A program made the position numbers and the translations under genes. The notes beneath the pieces were generated by a model. The model made no database searches. It was not told where the DNA came from and saw only the letters and a program-made list of their open reading frames with translations. From Paralithodes platypus (lineage: Eukaryota > Arthropoda > Malacostraca > Decapoda > Lithodidae), in NCBI GenBank assembly GCA_032716605.1, contig JAVRFV010002340.1:1-64000 (forward strand): a stretch of DNA of 64,000 nucleotides. Reading direction: 5' to 3'. Within the stretch, counting starts at the first letter, position 1; every line of letters begins with the position of its first letter. This document shows positions 51,150-62,094 of the stretch, piece by piece.

Positions 51150-52925
51150 CAGTAAACCCTCGCCATCTCGGACCTCTAGAAGTCGGAAACCCGTACTAGT
51201 CGGACTGGCTACGGCCTCTCGGACATGCACTTCCGTATTTCGGACATTTCCGTCATCGTTCCGACAGTCTCTGACGTTGTCGGACTTTATATAAGTTTTC
51301 GGAAAATGTCCGATATTATATTTTTCAATTCCATTGCATTAGAAATGATTCAAAGATTACAAAAAGTCCAGATAAGACATAGTTATGTTAATGTATAAGG
51401 GAGTTACGTAGATGCATTAGAGAGATAGATAGATAGAAAGAGAGAGTTACAGAGGGGGAGTGAGTGATAAACACAAACTATTATGAGACGGACTTAATTG
51501 GTTCTGAAAAGACAAAGGAGACTTTTATATTGACTCTTTTTCATGGTATTATTTGTGTGCTAGAAGGATAATATTATTTTCAATTCCATCACATTAGAAA
51601 TTATTTATAGATTACAAAAAGTCCAAATAAGACATAGTTATGTTAATGTATAAGGGAGTTAGTTAGATGCATTAGAGAGATAAATAGATAGAGTACAAAG
51701 GAGTACAAAGGAAATCAAGCAACAACAGATCTAGTGACCCTTCTAGATTGCTTGTCCTCCAAAACACTGAGGATCAAGTGTCTAAACAGTGGTTTAGAGT
51801 GGGTAAGGGAACATTGGAAAGGGAATTACTGCCCTGGAACTAATGTCCGTGGCAGGATTAGGAAGTTAGTAGGGGACAGATGGGTTAGTAACTGAGGGGG
51901 GGGGATAAAATAAAGTTATTCATTTACAGAGAACGCAGTCAGTTGCGGGTTTGATGCGATATATTTGTCTAAGCGGAGTTTAAATGAATCAACGGTGATG
52001 CAGTCTATAACGTTTCGGGGAAGCCCATTCCACAAGTTGACAACTCGATTGAAGAAGAAATTCTTAGATTCGTGTGAGTTAAAAGATTTACCAATAATTT
52101 TGCAACCATTTCCCCGCGTGTAATTAGATTGGTCGATAGTGAAGTACTTACTACAGTTCATATTGTTGATGCCTTTGATGATTTTGAACACTTGAATTAA
52201 GTCACCTCTTAATCTGCGCTGGGTTAAAGGAAATAGATTTAATTCTCTAAGACGCTCTTCGTATGGTTTGTTCTTTAGGCTAGGTATCATTTTGGTAACT
52301 CTACGTTGAACTCGTTCTAGCTTGTTTATATCTTTTTGGTAATAAGGGCACCAGGATTGAACGCAGTATTCCAGAAGAGGGCGGACTAAGGAATCGTAAA
52401 GGGTTAGGATAACTTCTTTGGATTTATGCTCAAATGACCTGCCTATAAAGCCAATTATTTTGTTTGCCTTCTTAACAACTTCTGAACATTGTTGACTCGG
52501 TTTTACGTTACTCGATATTGTTACTCCCAGATCGGGAGAGAGTGGCTAGGGGCGAGCGAGCGATAAAATACTAACATATACGAGACAAACTTATGTTTCT
52601 GAAAGACAAAGGAGACATTTTTATTTACTCTCTTTTTAATTTTATTATTTGTGTGTTAGAAGGGTAATATTGTTTTCAATTCCATCGTATTAGAATTTAT
52701 TCATAGATTAAAAAAAGACCAAATAAGACATAGTTATATATATGTATAAGGGAGATAGATGCATTAAATAGATAGATAAAAACAAAACAAAACAAAATCT
52801 CTGGTGACGTGGACTTTCCTCTTCTAATTCGGAATTTTCCCTCTCTTAAGTCGGACATAAGTCGGACTTCGGACATCTCGGAAGTGGTCTCCCCCCAATT
52901 AGTCCGAGATAGCGAGGGTTTACTG
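51150..52925 (+). mobile_element. pogo/Tigger-like DNA transposon, non-autonomous
   Basis: Terminal inverted repeats of about 24 bp starting CAGTAAACCCTCGCCATCTC (one mismatch) with a TA duplication on each side (51148-51149 and 52926-52927), as in Tc1/mariner-pogo elements. No transposase was seen; the interior consists of about three A/T-rich direct repeats (TTTTCAATTCCAT..., GACATAGTTATGTTAATG) and carries LINE-H. Confidence 0.85.
51690..52543 (-). pseudogene. LINE-H: 3' end of an L2/CR1-type LINE
   Basis: One frame runs from 52543 to 51916 without break: DLGVTISSNVKPSQQCSEVV, IIGFIGRSFEHKSKEV, LEYCVQSWCPYYQKDINKLE, then RRLRGDLIQVFKIIKGINN and WNGLPRNVID. This is the C-terminal region after the catalytic core of L2/CR1-type RTs. 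The copy is 5' truncated and has 200 bases of 3' UTR ending in a short TACAAAGGAG tandem (51700-51722, plus strand). It sits inside the Tigger-like element. The open frame is well preserved, so it may be fairly young. Confidence 0.82.
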
Positions 52926-53446
52926 TATCTTCTAGATCTCAAGTGACGGCGTCTTTTCCGTGGATCGACCTGATCCCTACTGCCAACCTAAAAGTTGGCA
53001 GATTGGGAGCCAAAGCGTCACATTTTTCTCTTGCCCCTCAACTTTCCCTTCATAATTGCTGAGGGGCACAGGGCCATGGGTGTGGCTTTGGTTTCCTGGG
53101 CGTTTCCGCGCCCTCCTCATCTCCCTGCCTTAGAGTGGCTTCGGTCACCCAGGCTTTGTCAGTGGTAAGCAGGGAGGGTTTTGTGGGGGCACTCTATGGC
53201 CTTGGCCTTGCTCGGGACCTTGGGGCTGTTCGGCCAGGCAGCCTGGGGAACAACAACAACAACAGCACCCAGGTAAGACTCAGTCCCCTGTGGCACCTAT
53301 CTGCATCTCCTCCACCATTAGATGAAGGCCCCCTTACCTCCTGGGGCAATGCCACGGCTAAACTAATAGGGAAGCAAAAATTTAAAAATCCATAGTATAA
53401 GACTTTTATTATTCTTAAAACTAGGCTAAACACTAGTCTATTAATT

Positions 53447-53876
53447 TTAACCCTTGTCTAGCGGGGTGTTTTGGGCTCATTTGGGCATATTCAGGCCCTC
53501 CTGCATGATAAATAAAGCATCTGCATGAACAAAATTTTATTTAGCAAAAAACTAGGCACTAAAAGCTTCAAAATGAGACCAGAACGAGATACGTAGCACT
53601 CGTGGTTCTCTTGCAGTGGTGCCACGAACATGGAAGTTTAGCATATATCGGTATATTTTTCCCAGCTATGCTCACTACTGGCTACACTGCCGGCCTCTCG
53701 AGAACACAGGGAACATGAGTTAATGGGCGGCGGTAAGCCCTGGGAGTCGGCTGTCTGGCCCGCTGCTCTCCCGGCCATTTGCACTCGATTTTAACCCTTT
53801 AAAAGCCTTAATAATGCTCCTAACTTGCTGCAAATTGGTGCACGACTTAAGTCGAGCGCCGCTCTTTAAGGGTTAA
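53447..53876 (+). mobile_element. TTAA element P4 (tentative)
   Basis: 430 bp between TTAA sites; left end TTAACCCTTGTCTAGCGG, right end inverted TTAACCCTTAAAGAGCGG. An internal TTAACCCTTTAAAAG at 53795 could be a further boundary. Shares its right TTAA with the next element. Confidence 0.55.
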
Positions 53877-54227
53877 GGGGGTCCACCTCTTTTTTTTGTT
53901 TCTTCTTCTTTCTTTCTGGGTTGTATCCATCCGGCCCCATTCAACCTACTGGTTTGAGACGTTTACCCCCATCCAAGTGTCGATTTCTTCCGCGAGCCAG
54001 CATATTTAAAAACAAAAAATTGACAGCAGGCTAAATTTGTACATTTTTCGATAGAAAAATATTTCCGGCAAAGCCGGATTTCTCCATACAATGCTGGCTT
54101 CCTATCGCTCGTCAGGAAGAAATTGACACCTGGATGGGGATAAACATCTTAAAACAGTAGTCTGAATGGGGCCGAATGGATACCAGCCAGAGAAAGATAA
54201 AAAAAAAAAGCAGGTCACCCCCCATAA
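53873..54227. mobile_element. Fold-back TTAA element F1, copy b
   Basis: Two ~150-bp arms are inverted copies (GGTATCCATTCGGCCCCATT type sequence) around a short centre containing ATTTTTCGATAGAAAAAT. Bounded by TTAA on the left and ATAA on the right. Related to 56266-57587. Confidence 0.78.
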
Positions 54228-54434
54228 CCCTTTCAGTACAGTAGACATATTGTATTTTAATTTAGCTATACTGTATTGTAAAAAAATAGTTTTGTTTACG
54301 AAGTATCTGTGGTAGTTAAAGGGTTATTTGAGATAGTTTGTATTTATATAATTGCTGGAGGTGCTTCCTAAACTCGATAGTCTAATAGTAATAAACACAA
54401 ATTATAAGGACGTCACACGCACTGAAAGGCTTAA
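54224..54434 (+). mobile_element. TTAA MITE P1, copy d (diverged)
   Basis: Starts ATAACCCTTTCAGTACAG and ends CACTGAAAGGCTTAA. The interior (TATCTGTGGTAGTTAAAGGG, TGCTGGAGGTGC) matches P1 copies at 57055 and 33538. Shares border tetranucleotides with both neighbours. Confidence 0.7.
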
Positions 54435-54499
54435 CCCTTTCTGTACCGGTGACGTATTTTGCATTTTAGTCTATCTATGTTTAGACGATTTTGTGCAGG

Positions 54500-55621
54500 T
54501 TAACCCTCCAGACTCGGAAGGGCTCTTGAACGCCCATAAAAAACATACCCGAGCTACCCGGAAGGGCTCTTAACCCGGCAAGCGCGATAGGCCTCACGGA
54601 AGGCTTCCTATAGGGAACGCGATAGGCCTCACGGAAGCAGGACCATAAAAAAAGCCTTCCATAAAAAAAAAGGGCCTATCAAAACAAAGGAATTTGTCTC
54701 TAGGTGAGATAATTCCCCTCCAGTACTCATCCATGTAAATCTCACCCACCCCCTCCCCTCCTTCCCCACCTTATTCCCCCCTCCCTCCCCTCCTCAATTA
54801 TCACCTATTTTTCCTCTTATTATCATCATTTATCGGTTATTTTTCTCTCCCGCGATAATGTAGCACAAGTGGGTTGCATAAAAGATCGTTATGCAACACC
54901 CAGACACCGGCACACACCGCCTCGCTCGTCTCAGTTGACTCCCAGACAGCGAGAGGGGAGGGCTGCCTGTCTCTCTCTCTCGCCTGAGATTATGACCGGG
55001 TGGCCAATATCTTCGTTTTTCACCACCCAAATGCTTTTCCCACTTATTTTAGCACTCTTGAAGGTTCATATATACATCATATATGTAAAATAAAAGCATA
55101 CCGAAAACAAATAATGGTTTATATTGTAAATATAACGAATTCTGTCAGAATCCAGGGCTAGAAATGCACAAATAACTACCCTAGCACCTACGTCTATATC
55201 GCGCTTGTCAGGTTAAAGACCCATGAGCTCAAAGCCTGTAAGCTTGGTGTGCGAGGCGTCGGTCCGACGCATGTAAACAACAGCCGGCTGGACCGACGCC
55301 TCGCATCTCCGGCCACAAGAAGGAGTGCGTCGCTTGTTCGTGTGTGCCTGTATGTTATTGTTAAGTATCGAAAAGTAGTGTAAAGTGGCTGTTTTTGCCA
55401 TAAAGTTATCTCCAATTAAATCATCATCACAACTGAACCAGTTGACTTAGAGAGCTCTACTTAACGCCATTCTACAGGTACGAAACACATCTACGCTTGG
55501 GGATGCACGGGAATGCGGAAGCAGTCAGAATAACAAAGATACGGTAGCCTAGACGTAGACGTTTTTCGGGCAAAACACCCGGGTTTCGGTATGGAATACA
55601 TAGCCGGGGCTGGAGGGTTAA
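54500..55621 (+). mobile_element. TTAA element P2, copy b, nested in P1
   Basis: TTAACCCTCCAGACTCGGAA at the left and GGGGCTGGAGGGTTAA at the right. The interior equals P2 copy a (32399-32889) apart from the P3 insertion. Confidence 0.87.
54570..55216 (+). mobile_element. TTAA element P3, nested in P2
   Basis: 647 bp with ends TTAACCCGGCAAGCGCGATA and TATCGCGCTTGTCAGGTTAA. The P2 sequence is continuous on both sides when it is removed with one TTAA. No coding capacity is evident. Confidence 0.87.
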
Positions 55622-55629
55622 TTAAGTAG

Positions 55630-56018
55630 AGTGAGAGCAGTGGAAATTAATTACTTAAGAAGTGCGTGCGGAGTTACATGGAGGGATAGACAGACTAATG
55701 AGGAAGTAAGAAGGAGGTGTGGTGTGGAGGTGGATGTGCTGGAGAGTGTGAAAAGGAACAACTTGCGATGGTTCGGCCATATGGAACGTATGGAAAGCGA
55801 GAGAATGAATAAGAGGGTGTACGAGTGAGGTGGAGGGACAGAGAGGGAGAGGTAGACCGAAAGAGAGGTGGAAGGATGGAGTGAGGAAATATATGAACGA
55901 AGGCGGTGCTGGTTGGGGGGAGGGACGTCGACTGACTAGGGACAGAGGTGCATGGGGGCGGTTCATTCGTGGCCACCCCTTCGGGGATCACGGCGTCGGG
56001 CAATAGATAGATAGATAG
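55630..56018 (+). pseudogene. LINE-E 3' fragment with 10-bp target duplication, nested in P1
   Basis: Encodes the C-terminal RTE-type block NYLRSACGVTWRDRQTNEE to LRWFGHMERM (frame open at 55631-55828), then 3' UTR ending in (ATAG)n. It is flanked by AATTAAGTAG at 55620-55629 and 56019-56028. It closely matches 28724-28920. The short size shows strong 5' truncation; the duplication shows it arrived by target-primed reverse transcription, after P2, since its left duplicate overlaps the last bases of the P2 border. Confidence 0.88.
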
Positions 56019-56192
56019 AATTAAGTAGGATCTGTGATAGTAAAAAGGGTTAAGTTAGATAGTTGGAAGCATTTTACATGCTGGAGGACCTGTTTAAACT
56101 GAATAAAACTGAATAAAACTGAATAAACTGCCAGAATAAAGTTAAAAGAAAGGCACCGGTACCGAAGGGGTTAAGGGGCTAGTAGCTGGTTT

Positions 56193-56194
<2 letters not shown>

Positions 56195-56230
<36 letters not shown>

Positions 56231-56265
56231 TGCTTTATTCCAGACTCACACAGTACAGAGGGGAC
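56195..56265 (-). mobile_element. LINE-G 3' terminal scrap with (TAA)n tail
   Basis: (ATA)n followed by GCTTTATTCCAGACTCACAC and AGTACAGAGGGGAC, matching 37463-37500. Confidence 0.78.
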
Positions 56266-56449
56266 ATATTAATTCATTTATTCATTTATTACTTAGTTTC
56301 CTCACTAGACCTCTATCAAGCTTTGAAAAACACTCTCGAGATCCCCCTTCAAGATAAATTTGTAAATTTTTCGGTAGAAAAATGTTCCGGGCCTTCAGCC
56401 GATTTCTCTTAAAATACATGGAGAAATAAAGCTTGAGAACTTTACTTTA

Positions 56450-56622
56450 AAGATTAAACACATCATAGAAGACTGCATTTCACACAACCACTTACCGGTA
56501 TGCCAACAACACAATCTACACTCCTTGTGAGCTCTGTGGGAAAGCCCGACCGTGGCCATGGCCTTCCTTAGGGACTCGGGGCTGTTCGGCCAGGCAGCTT
56601 AGGGAACAACAACAACAACAAC
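56450..56622 (+). mobile_element. SINE S1, copy d (short, different 5' part)
   Basis: 173 bp with 12-bp duplication AACTTTACTTTA (56438-56449 and 56623-56634) and an (AAC)n tail. Only the 3' ~80 bases match other S1 copies; the 5' ~90 bases are unrelated. Confidence 0.8.
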
Positions 56623-57054
56623 AACTTTACTTTAGCTTGTATTAAAATATCCTCTCTCGTGCATGTCAATTAATTACTAAGCCGAGTTTGTGCCCTCTCA
56701 AATAGTCGCACAACATATGTGCAAATCAAGAAACACATATATTTATGTGACAGCAATATTACATTAAGGGGGGGTCACTGTCTTTTTCTTATCTTTCTCT
56801 CTTTCTCTGGCTTGTATCCATTCGGCCCCATTCAGCCAATTGTTTTAAGACGTTTATCCCCATCGAGGTGTCAATTTCTTCCTGGGGAGCGATAGCGAGC
56901 CTGCATTATATGGAGAAATCAGGCTTCGCCGGAGAAATTGACAACGAAATGGGCCAAAAGGTGTTCAAATCGCCAAACTAATGGGTCGAACGTCCTCAAA
57001 TCTCAAAACTAATAGGGCTAAACACGAGGGCAAGATAAACCGGCCCATCCCCCC

Positions 57055-57271
57055 TTAACCCCTTCTGTACCGGCGACGTCTTTTTAATTTGACTCGTTAT
57101 ATTTATACAATTTTGTGCAGCTTAATTAAGAAGGATCTGTGGTAGTGAAAAGGGTTGTGTGAGATAGTTGGAAGCCTGTTACTTGCTGGAGACCCTTCTT
57201 AAACTGCATTAAATAGTCTCGCAGTAGCCAAAATCAAATATAAAAGATGTCACCAGTACAGAAGGGGTTTA
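57055..57271 (+). mobile_element. TTAA MITE P1, copy c
   Basis: Begins TTAACCCCTTCTGTACCGG; ends CAGTACAGAAGGGGTTTA (last TTAA mutated to TTTA). It sits in the centre of fold-back F1. Confidence 0.85.
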
Positions 57272-57639
57272 GGGGAGATGGGCCGTTTTTCTGGTCCCCC
57301 TTCTTCCTCATGCTTAGCCACATTAGGTTTCAAATTTTAAGACTTTCTGCCCATTAGTTTTGTGTTTTTAAGACCTTTTGCCCCATTTATTTGTCAATAT
57401 TAAGACTTTTTGTGTCATTTAGGTGTTGAGGTATTCCTCAAAGCGAGGTACCGACCTTTTTCTATCGAAAAATGTACAAATACATCTTGCAGGAGGGTCT
57501 TGGAGGTATTTTTTTAAGCTTGATGGAGGTCTAGGGAAGATACTAAAACAATAATAAAAGGATGAGCAAATAAATACTCCCTTAAGTTTTCCATTGAAGC
57601 TCTTGCCACAATTTATGGCATTACATCACTTTATCGCCC

Positions 57640-57930
57640 AGGTAGCCTGTAAAGTCAGTTAAAATGTTATCCTAAACTGAACAAGATGCAGAAATACACT
57701 TAGACTACCAGGCTAAGTGAGGTACCTTTATTAGTCTGGTGGTAACGTGTCTACCTCGTAACCCAAAGGACCCGGGTTCAATTCCCGCCCTGGGTGAAGA
57801 TTTTCAGGAGGCTATTTCGGCATCTAACGAAGTTTAGGTGTGTTGGTAAAATTGTCATGATGATTGAAAGTAAGATCGGAGCTCCATAACCTTCCTTACG
57901 GACATGGTGTAAATATCAAATCCTACACAC
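57640..57930 (+). mobile_element. tRNA-related SINE S2, copy b
   Basis: The centre reads TAGTCTGGTGGTAACGTG (A-box type) and GGTTCAATTCC, a perfect B-box consensus, followed by flanks shared with 40420-40710. RNA polymerase III promoter elements are thus present. From 57930 to 58274 nothing was recognised. Confidence 0.75.
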
Positions 57931-58540
57931 ATGCAGGTGAAGACTCTGAGCAAAGAAGCGAGACAAGTCTGAGCAAACAACAGGGAGGCTCTAAGATGAT
58001 GATCACCAGCGACGTGCTGCATCACTTTTGCCCAGCAACGGCAAGGATATTTAAGCCGGTATCACACGAGAGCTTTTATAGTCAACATTCGATAATCAAC
58101 ATTTATCTGGCAAGATTCCTGGAATATTTTGCACTGGTATCAGAAACTAGACTGATGATAGATGAATTTAGGTAACAGAATTATTGTAAATGTTGACCTC
58201 CAAAGCTGCCAGACCAGTGTTAAGGATAAATGTATAGGGAAAAAGCGCTCGCGTGATACCGACTTTAGTTAAAATAGGACTTCAGCGGCAAGGAGTTGTG
58301 GAGTTGTGTTGACCGCCTGGAGAGGTGGTGGGAGGTGGACGTAGTTTTTGAGCTCCGACATATTATCATGTGCAAGATTAAAAATAACGGAATATCGAGA
58401 ACATACTGAGCGAGCGAGGAGAGGAAGGACTAGTGAAGTGTTAGGAAGAAAAATTGGTGTGGTGGAGGGGTGAGTTATATTGTAAAATGAGTACTGTAGT
58501 TTAACAAGGGTCAGCTGGAGTGTAGTGATTGTAAACAAAC

Positions 58541-59623
58541 ATGGCGGATGGAACGGCGGGAATCTCGGAGGCGGAAGAAAGGTTAGAGCGGTTTCGTGGG
58601 TTTAGGAGTACAGATAAGAAGGTAGAAGAGATTATTAATGTTGTGAAGGATATGGAAAAGTGGAAGAGTGAAACGGAGAAATGGAAGGGGGACATTGGTG
58701 AGAAAATCAAGGTATTTTGCGAACTATGTGGTGCGTCGGGTGGGGCAGGGAATAGGCCTAGGCTTAGTGAAGGAAGCGAATGTGGGCCTATTTCGGAAGC
58801 TAATAAGAACCTAGAGATAGTATTAAAAAGGGTAGAGGAATTGGGAGCAGAGAATGGGGCATTAAAGGAGCAGCTGAAGGAATACGAAGGACGATTCAAG
58901 GAAGTGAAGGAGTCAACTGCATGGACGGTGGTAGGTGAACAGAAAGTTAAGGATTTGGAGGAAGTTGTGAAAGAACAAAAGGAGGAAATGAATAAGACAA
59001 AAAAAAGTTTTGAGAGTGCAGTCGTAGGTGTCATGAAGAACAAGGAGAGTGTTGTGAGGGAGGCCATGGACAGGGATAGAGGTATAATCATGCATGGAGA
59101 TATAGAGGCTCATATGAATGATAATGGAGTGAGAGATATGGAGAAAGTGAAGGAGGTCATGAAAGCTGTTGATGTAGATGGATGTGGATGGGATGGGCAG
59201 GTGGAGGAAGTCGGTAGGATAGGTAGATATAGAAGGGGAGAGATGAGACCTATAAGGGTACAGTTTAAAACCAGGGCAGTGGTAGAGACAGTGACAAATT
59301 TTAGTTGGAGACTAAACCCAAATGAAGAACTGAAACATATAAGATTAAAGAAGGATTTGAGCATAGAACAAAGAAAACAAATAAAGGAACTACAGGAAAA
59401 GGTTGATGAGGAAAATGGAAAGTTGGGTGAGGAGGATAAGAAGAAGTTTTTCTGGAGAGTGAGGGACGGGAAATTGAGGAAGTGGTTTATACAAATAGAA
59501 GGGAGAAGGAGAGCTGGGAGGGAAGAGAATGTGACAGAAGTTGTGGCAGAGGTGGAGAGCAGGGTGGAAGCGTCTCGGGGAGAGACGGGAGAAGAAGCTG
59601 CAGACCCAGTACCAGTAGTGTGA
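58541..59623 (+). CDS. LINE-A ORF1 protein (intact)
   Basis: A 360-residue open frame starting at ATGGCGGATGG just after a stretch resembling the 5' UTR of the other copies. Residues ~1-80 carry SEAEERLERFRGF and a Cys-containing segment, ~85-180 form a coiled coil (VEELGAENGALKEQLKEYEG and the K/E-rich stretch after it), and ~225-320 the conserved basic core (RIGRYRRGEMRPIRVQF, LKHIRLKKDLSIEQR, FFWRVRDGKLRKWF). It is homologous to LINE-C ORF1. It presumably binds LINE RNA in the cytoplasm and accompanies it to the nucleus. The tail is acidic and variable. It is the only intact LINE-A ORF1 here. Confidence 0.85.
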   Translation: MADGTAGISEAEERLERFRGFRSTDKKVEEIINVVKDMEKWKSETEKWKGDIGEKIKVFCELCGASGGAGNRPRLSEGSECGPISEANKNLEIVLKRVEELGAENGALKEQLKEYEGRFKEVKESTAWTVVGEQKVKDLEEVVKEQKEEMNKTKKSFESAVVGVMKNKESVVREAMDRDRGIIMHGDIEAHMNDNGVRDMEKVKEVMKAVDVDGCGWDGQVEEVGRIGRYRRGEMRPIRVQFKTRAVVETVTNFSWRLNPNEELKHIRLKKDLSIEQRKQIKELQEKVDEENGKLGEEDKKKFFWRVRDGKLRKWFIQIEGRRRAGREENVTEVVAEVESRVEASRGETGEEAADPVPVV

Positions 59624-59683
59624 GGGGGGGAGTAGGGCACAGAAAGGAGGAGCGGGATGATGTAGCTGCTGAAGGAATGGTAG

Positions 59684-61024
59684 AAAGATTAAGGATTATG
59701 TTTAGTAATGTTGATGTGTTTACCCAGGACAAGAAAAGAGAACTGATATGTAGGTTGCAGGATGAAGAGGAAAACCTGAGGTCATAGCCTTACAAGAAGT
59801 AAGACCAAAAAATGCTAGAATTGAAAGGGAACTGGTGGAGTATAGTTTGGAGGGTTTGGAGTTGTGCGAGAGGAATGCTATTAGAGCAGAGGTTGGAAGA
59901 GGACTGTTTATTTATGTAAGAAAAGAGCTCAAGGTAAATGAGGTGGATATGAGACAGCAGTATTGTGAGTATTTGTGTATTGAAGTAAAATGTGCAAGAG
60001 GGTCAATTCTAATTGCCTCTATACTGTATATAGAAGCCCAAATAATAGTAGGGAAGAGGATGATAACCTACTGAAAGCAATGGAGGAAATAGATAATAGA
60101 GAGAACAAATATAAGATTTTGATTGGAGATTTCAATTTGCCAAGGATCAACTGGGCAAATTGTACTACTCCAGCGGGACAGTGTAGCCTGGAAAACAAGT
60201 TTATAGAGAAAGTAAGAGATTGTTTTTTAATGCAACATATTACAGAGATGACAAGATATAGAGATGGGAAGCAGGGGAGTGTACTTTATTTAATTTTTAG
60301 CAATGAGGAGGATATAGTGGAACATGTCAATGTGGATAGCCCTATAGGTCGTAGTGACCATGCCTGTATAAGTCTTAGTTGCAATATTAAAACAGAGAGG
60401 GATAATAAAAACAATAAAAAAATATACATGTATGACAGAGCAGATTATGAGCTGCTGAGAAGGTGTCTGGACATTGACTGGGGGGAATACTTGAACGGTG
60501 AAGACGCTGAAGGAATGTGGAGGAAGTTTAGAGTCAAACTGGAGGAAGTTATATCCAAATGTGTACCAGTAAGGGAATATAAGGATAAAACAAAATTGAG
60601 GAAAAGAACGAACCCAGAATTACCAATGAAAAGAAAGCTGTGGACTTTGATAAGAAGAAAGAAACGATTGTGGGATAGATTAAAAGTGTTAAAAAAGAAC
60701 AGGGGGTCTAGTATAGAAGCTAAAGTAGTGGATTTGGAACGTAGACAGATAAACAATAAAATAAGGTGGGAGACAAGGAGGGGGGTAAAGGAAAGAGAGA
60801 GAGATTGCAAGAAACGTGAAGGATAATCCAAAAATATTCTGGAAGTACATTCGGGAAAAGTTAACAAGAAGAGTAGGGATCCCAGAGCTGGTAGGGGGTT
60901 GGATGATGGGAGTAGAGCGGAGACGGATAAGGAGAAAGCAGAGGTGCTGGGGAAATACTTTGGGGGGGGTACTAACAGTAGAGTCGGATGATGCAGTGCC
61001 AAATATTCCCATCAAACAGGCACC
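59684..61024 (+). pseudogene. LINE-A copy 3 ORF2, endonuclease and linker
   Basis: Frames 59684-59787, 59835-60074 and 59990-60826 make up the endonuclease: MFSNVDVFTQDKKRELI at the start, ILIGDFNLPRINW and GRSDHACISLS later, then the basic linker (KLRKRTNPELPMKRKL). One-base changes break the frame near 59777 and 60030, and again near 60815. LINE-B interrupts it at about 61024 just before the RT. Catalytic residues are otherwise preserved. Confidence 0.8.
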
Positions 61025-61059
61025 AACGTCCCAAAGCTGCTCGTCGGTGCAGCTTTTTC

Positions 61060-61990
61060 TTTAGCAATATACGGGGACTTCACTCTAACATCAATTCTGT
61101 ACACCAATTTCTTCAAGCAGAATCCCCTACTCTCCTTTTTTTGACAGAGACTCAAGTAACATCCACATCTGACACGTCTAGATTTAATTTTCCAGGTTAT
61201 CAACTGCTCCAAAATTTCAGACCTAAAGGAGGTGTATGTTGTTTCGCAAAATCTGAAATTGCCCTGGAGGAGGTTACTAGTTTCAATTGTCCCTATTTTC
61301 ATTATTCTATATACAAATTAATTTCTGCTGGTAAATTTAAATACATATGTTGCATCTACCGTTCCCAAATACTCCTCCAGAGCAAAGTCTTTTTGATTCT
61401 CTGTCCTCACAACTCAGTGTCCTCAACTTAAATGCTTCTTCTGAAATCACTGTGTTGGGTGACCAACCCACCCGTGTACCAGATAATCCTAATCATAATT
61501 CCCACCTACTGGACTTATTTTTAACAACCAATTCAGAAAATTATGATGTTACAGTGAGGTCCCCGCTTGGATCTTCTGAACCTTGAGCCACATACAAGAT
61601 TTTGTAAAAATTGGAATGGAAACTTTTATTCCTCATCAAAAGTACATTAAAAGATCTAATTCACCTAAATGGTTTGACCATAATTGTGCTAGAGTAACTG
61701 AACAAAAAGCAATAGCCTACAATGCATACACAAGATCAAAAACACATGAAGCCTTTAATTACTTTAGAAACATCAGAAATCATGCCAAAACTGTATTAAA
61801 CCTAACTAAATCAAACTTTCTCCACAAGCAGGCAAATAAACTTCTAAATAATCCAAATGATAACAAATATTTTGGTCTACTCTTAACTCATTCAAATCCA
61901 ACTTCACAACTGCTTCATCCATTCCACCATTAAAATCTCCGACTGGCAATCTTGTAAGTGACCCACGAGGTAAAGCTAACCTTCTTGCGG
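61060..61990 (+). pseudogene. LINE-B ORF2, endonuclease and linker (frame-broken)
   Basis: 61060-61350 encodes the endonuclease start, SNIRGLHSNINSVHQFL and LLFLTETQVT (catalytic Glu), PGYQLLQNFRPKGGVCCFAK. Later frames give VLGDQPTRVPDN, where a jockey GDFN would stand, and LLDLFLTTN, followed by the linker KWFDHNCARVTEQK (61583-61933). Frame changes occur near 61350, 61430 and 61590, and part of the domain is deleted. The nuclease is therefore not functional. Confidence 0.75.
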
Positions 61991-62094
61991 ATATTTTCTC
62001 CACCAACTCAACCTTAGATGAAATAAATCAAGATGTCTCTGTACTTAATTTTAATTCGCCTGAAATTCCCTCACTTAAGATCCACACCAGACAT

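Larger units (their letters stand above)
51063..53264 (+). mobile_element. SINE S1, copy c, interrupted by a Tigger-like element
   Basis: The 5' part 51063-51149 and 3' part 52926-53264 align with S1 copy b, and end in (AAC)n. Flanking duplication GCGCCCAGGT / GCACCCAGGT (51053-51062 and 53265-53274). Confidence 0.82.
54431..56174 (+). mobile_element. TTAA MITE P1, copy a, carrying P2, P3 and a LINE fragment
   Basis: Terminal repeats TTAACCCTTTCTGTACCGG and CCGGTACCGAAGGGGTTAA. The P1 body is split at 54500 by P2 and at 55630 by a LINE-E fragment, with the remainder at 56029-56174. Confidence 0.87.
56266..57587. mobile_element. Fold-back TTAA element F1, copy a, with insertions
   Basis: Left arm 56266-57054 and right arm 57271-57587 are inverted relatives: TTAA, an A/T-rich stretch, CCTAGACCTC.ATCAAGCTT, the TTTTTCGGTAGAAAAAT core, and GGCCCATCC at the centre. 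It contains SINE S1 copy d (56450-56622) and P1 copy c at the central TTAA. Confidence 0.65.

Noticed and set aside
57725..57795. tRNA gene with perfect B box
   Set aside because: Same SINE family as 40420-40710; the sequence continues beyond the tRNA part on both sides.
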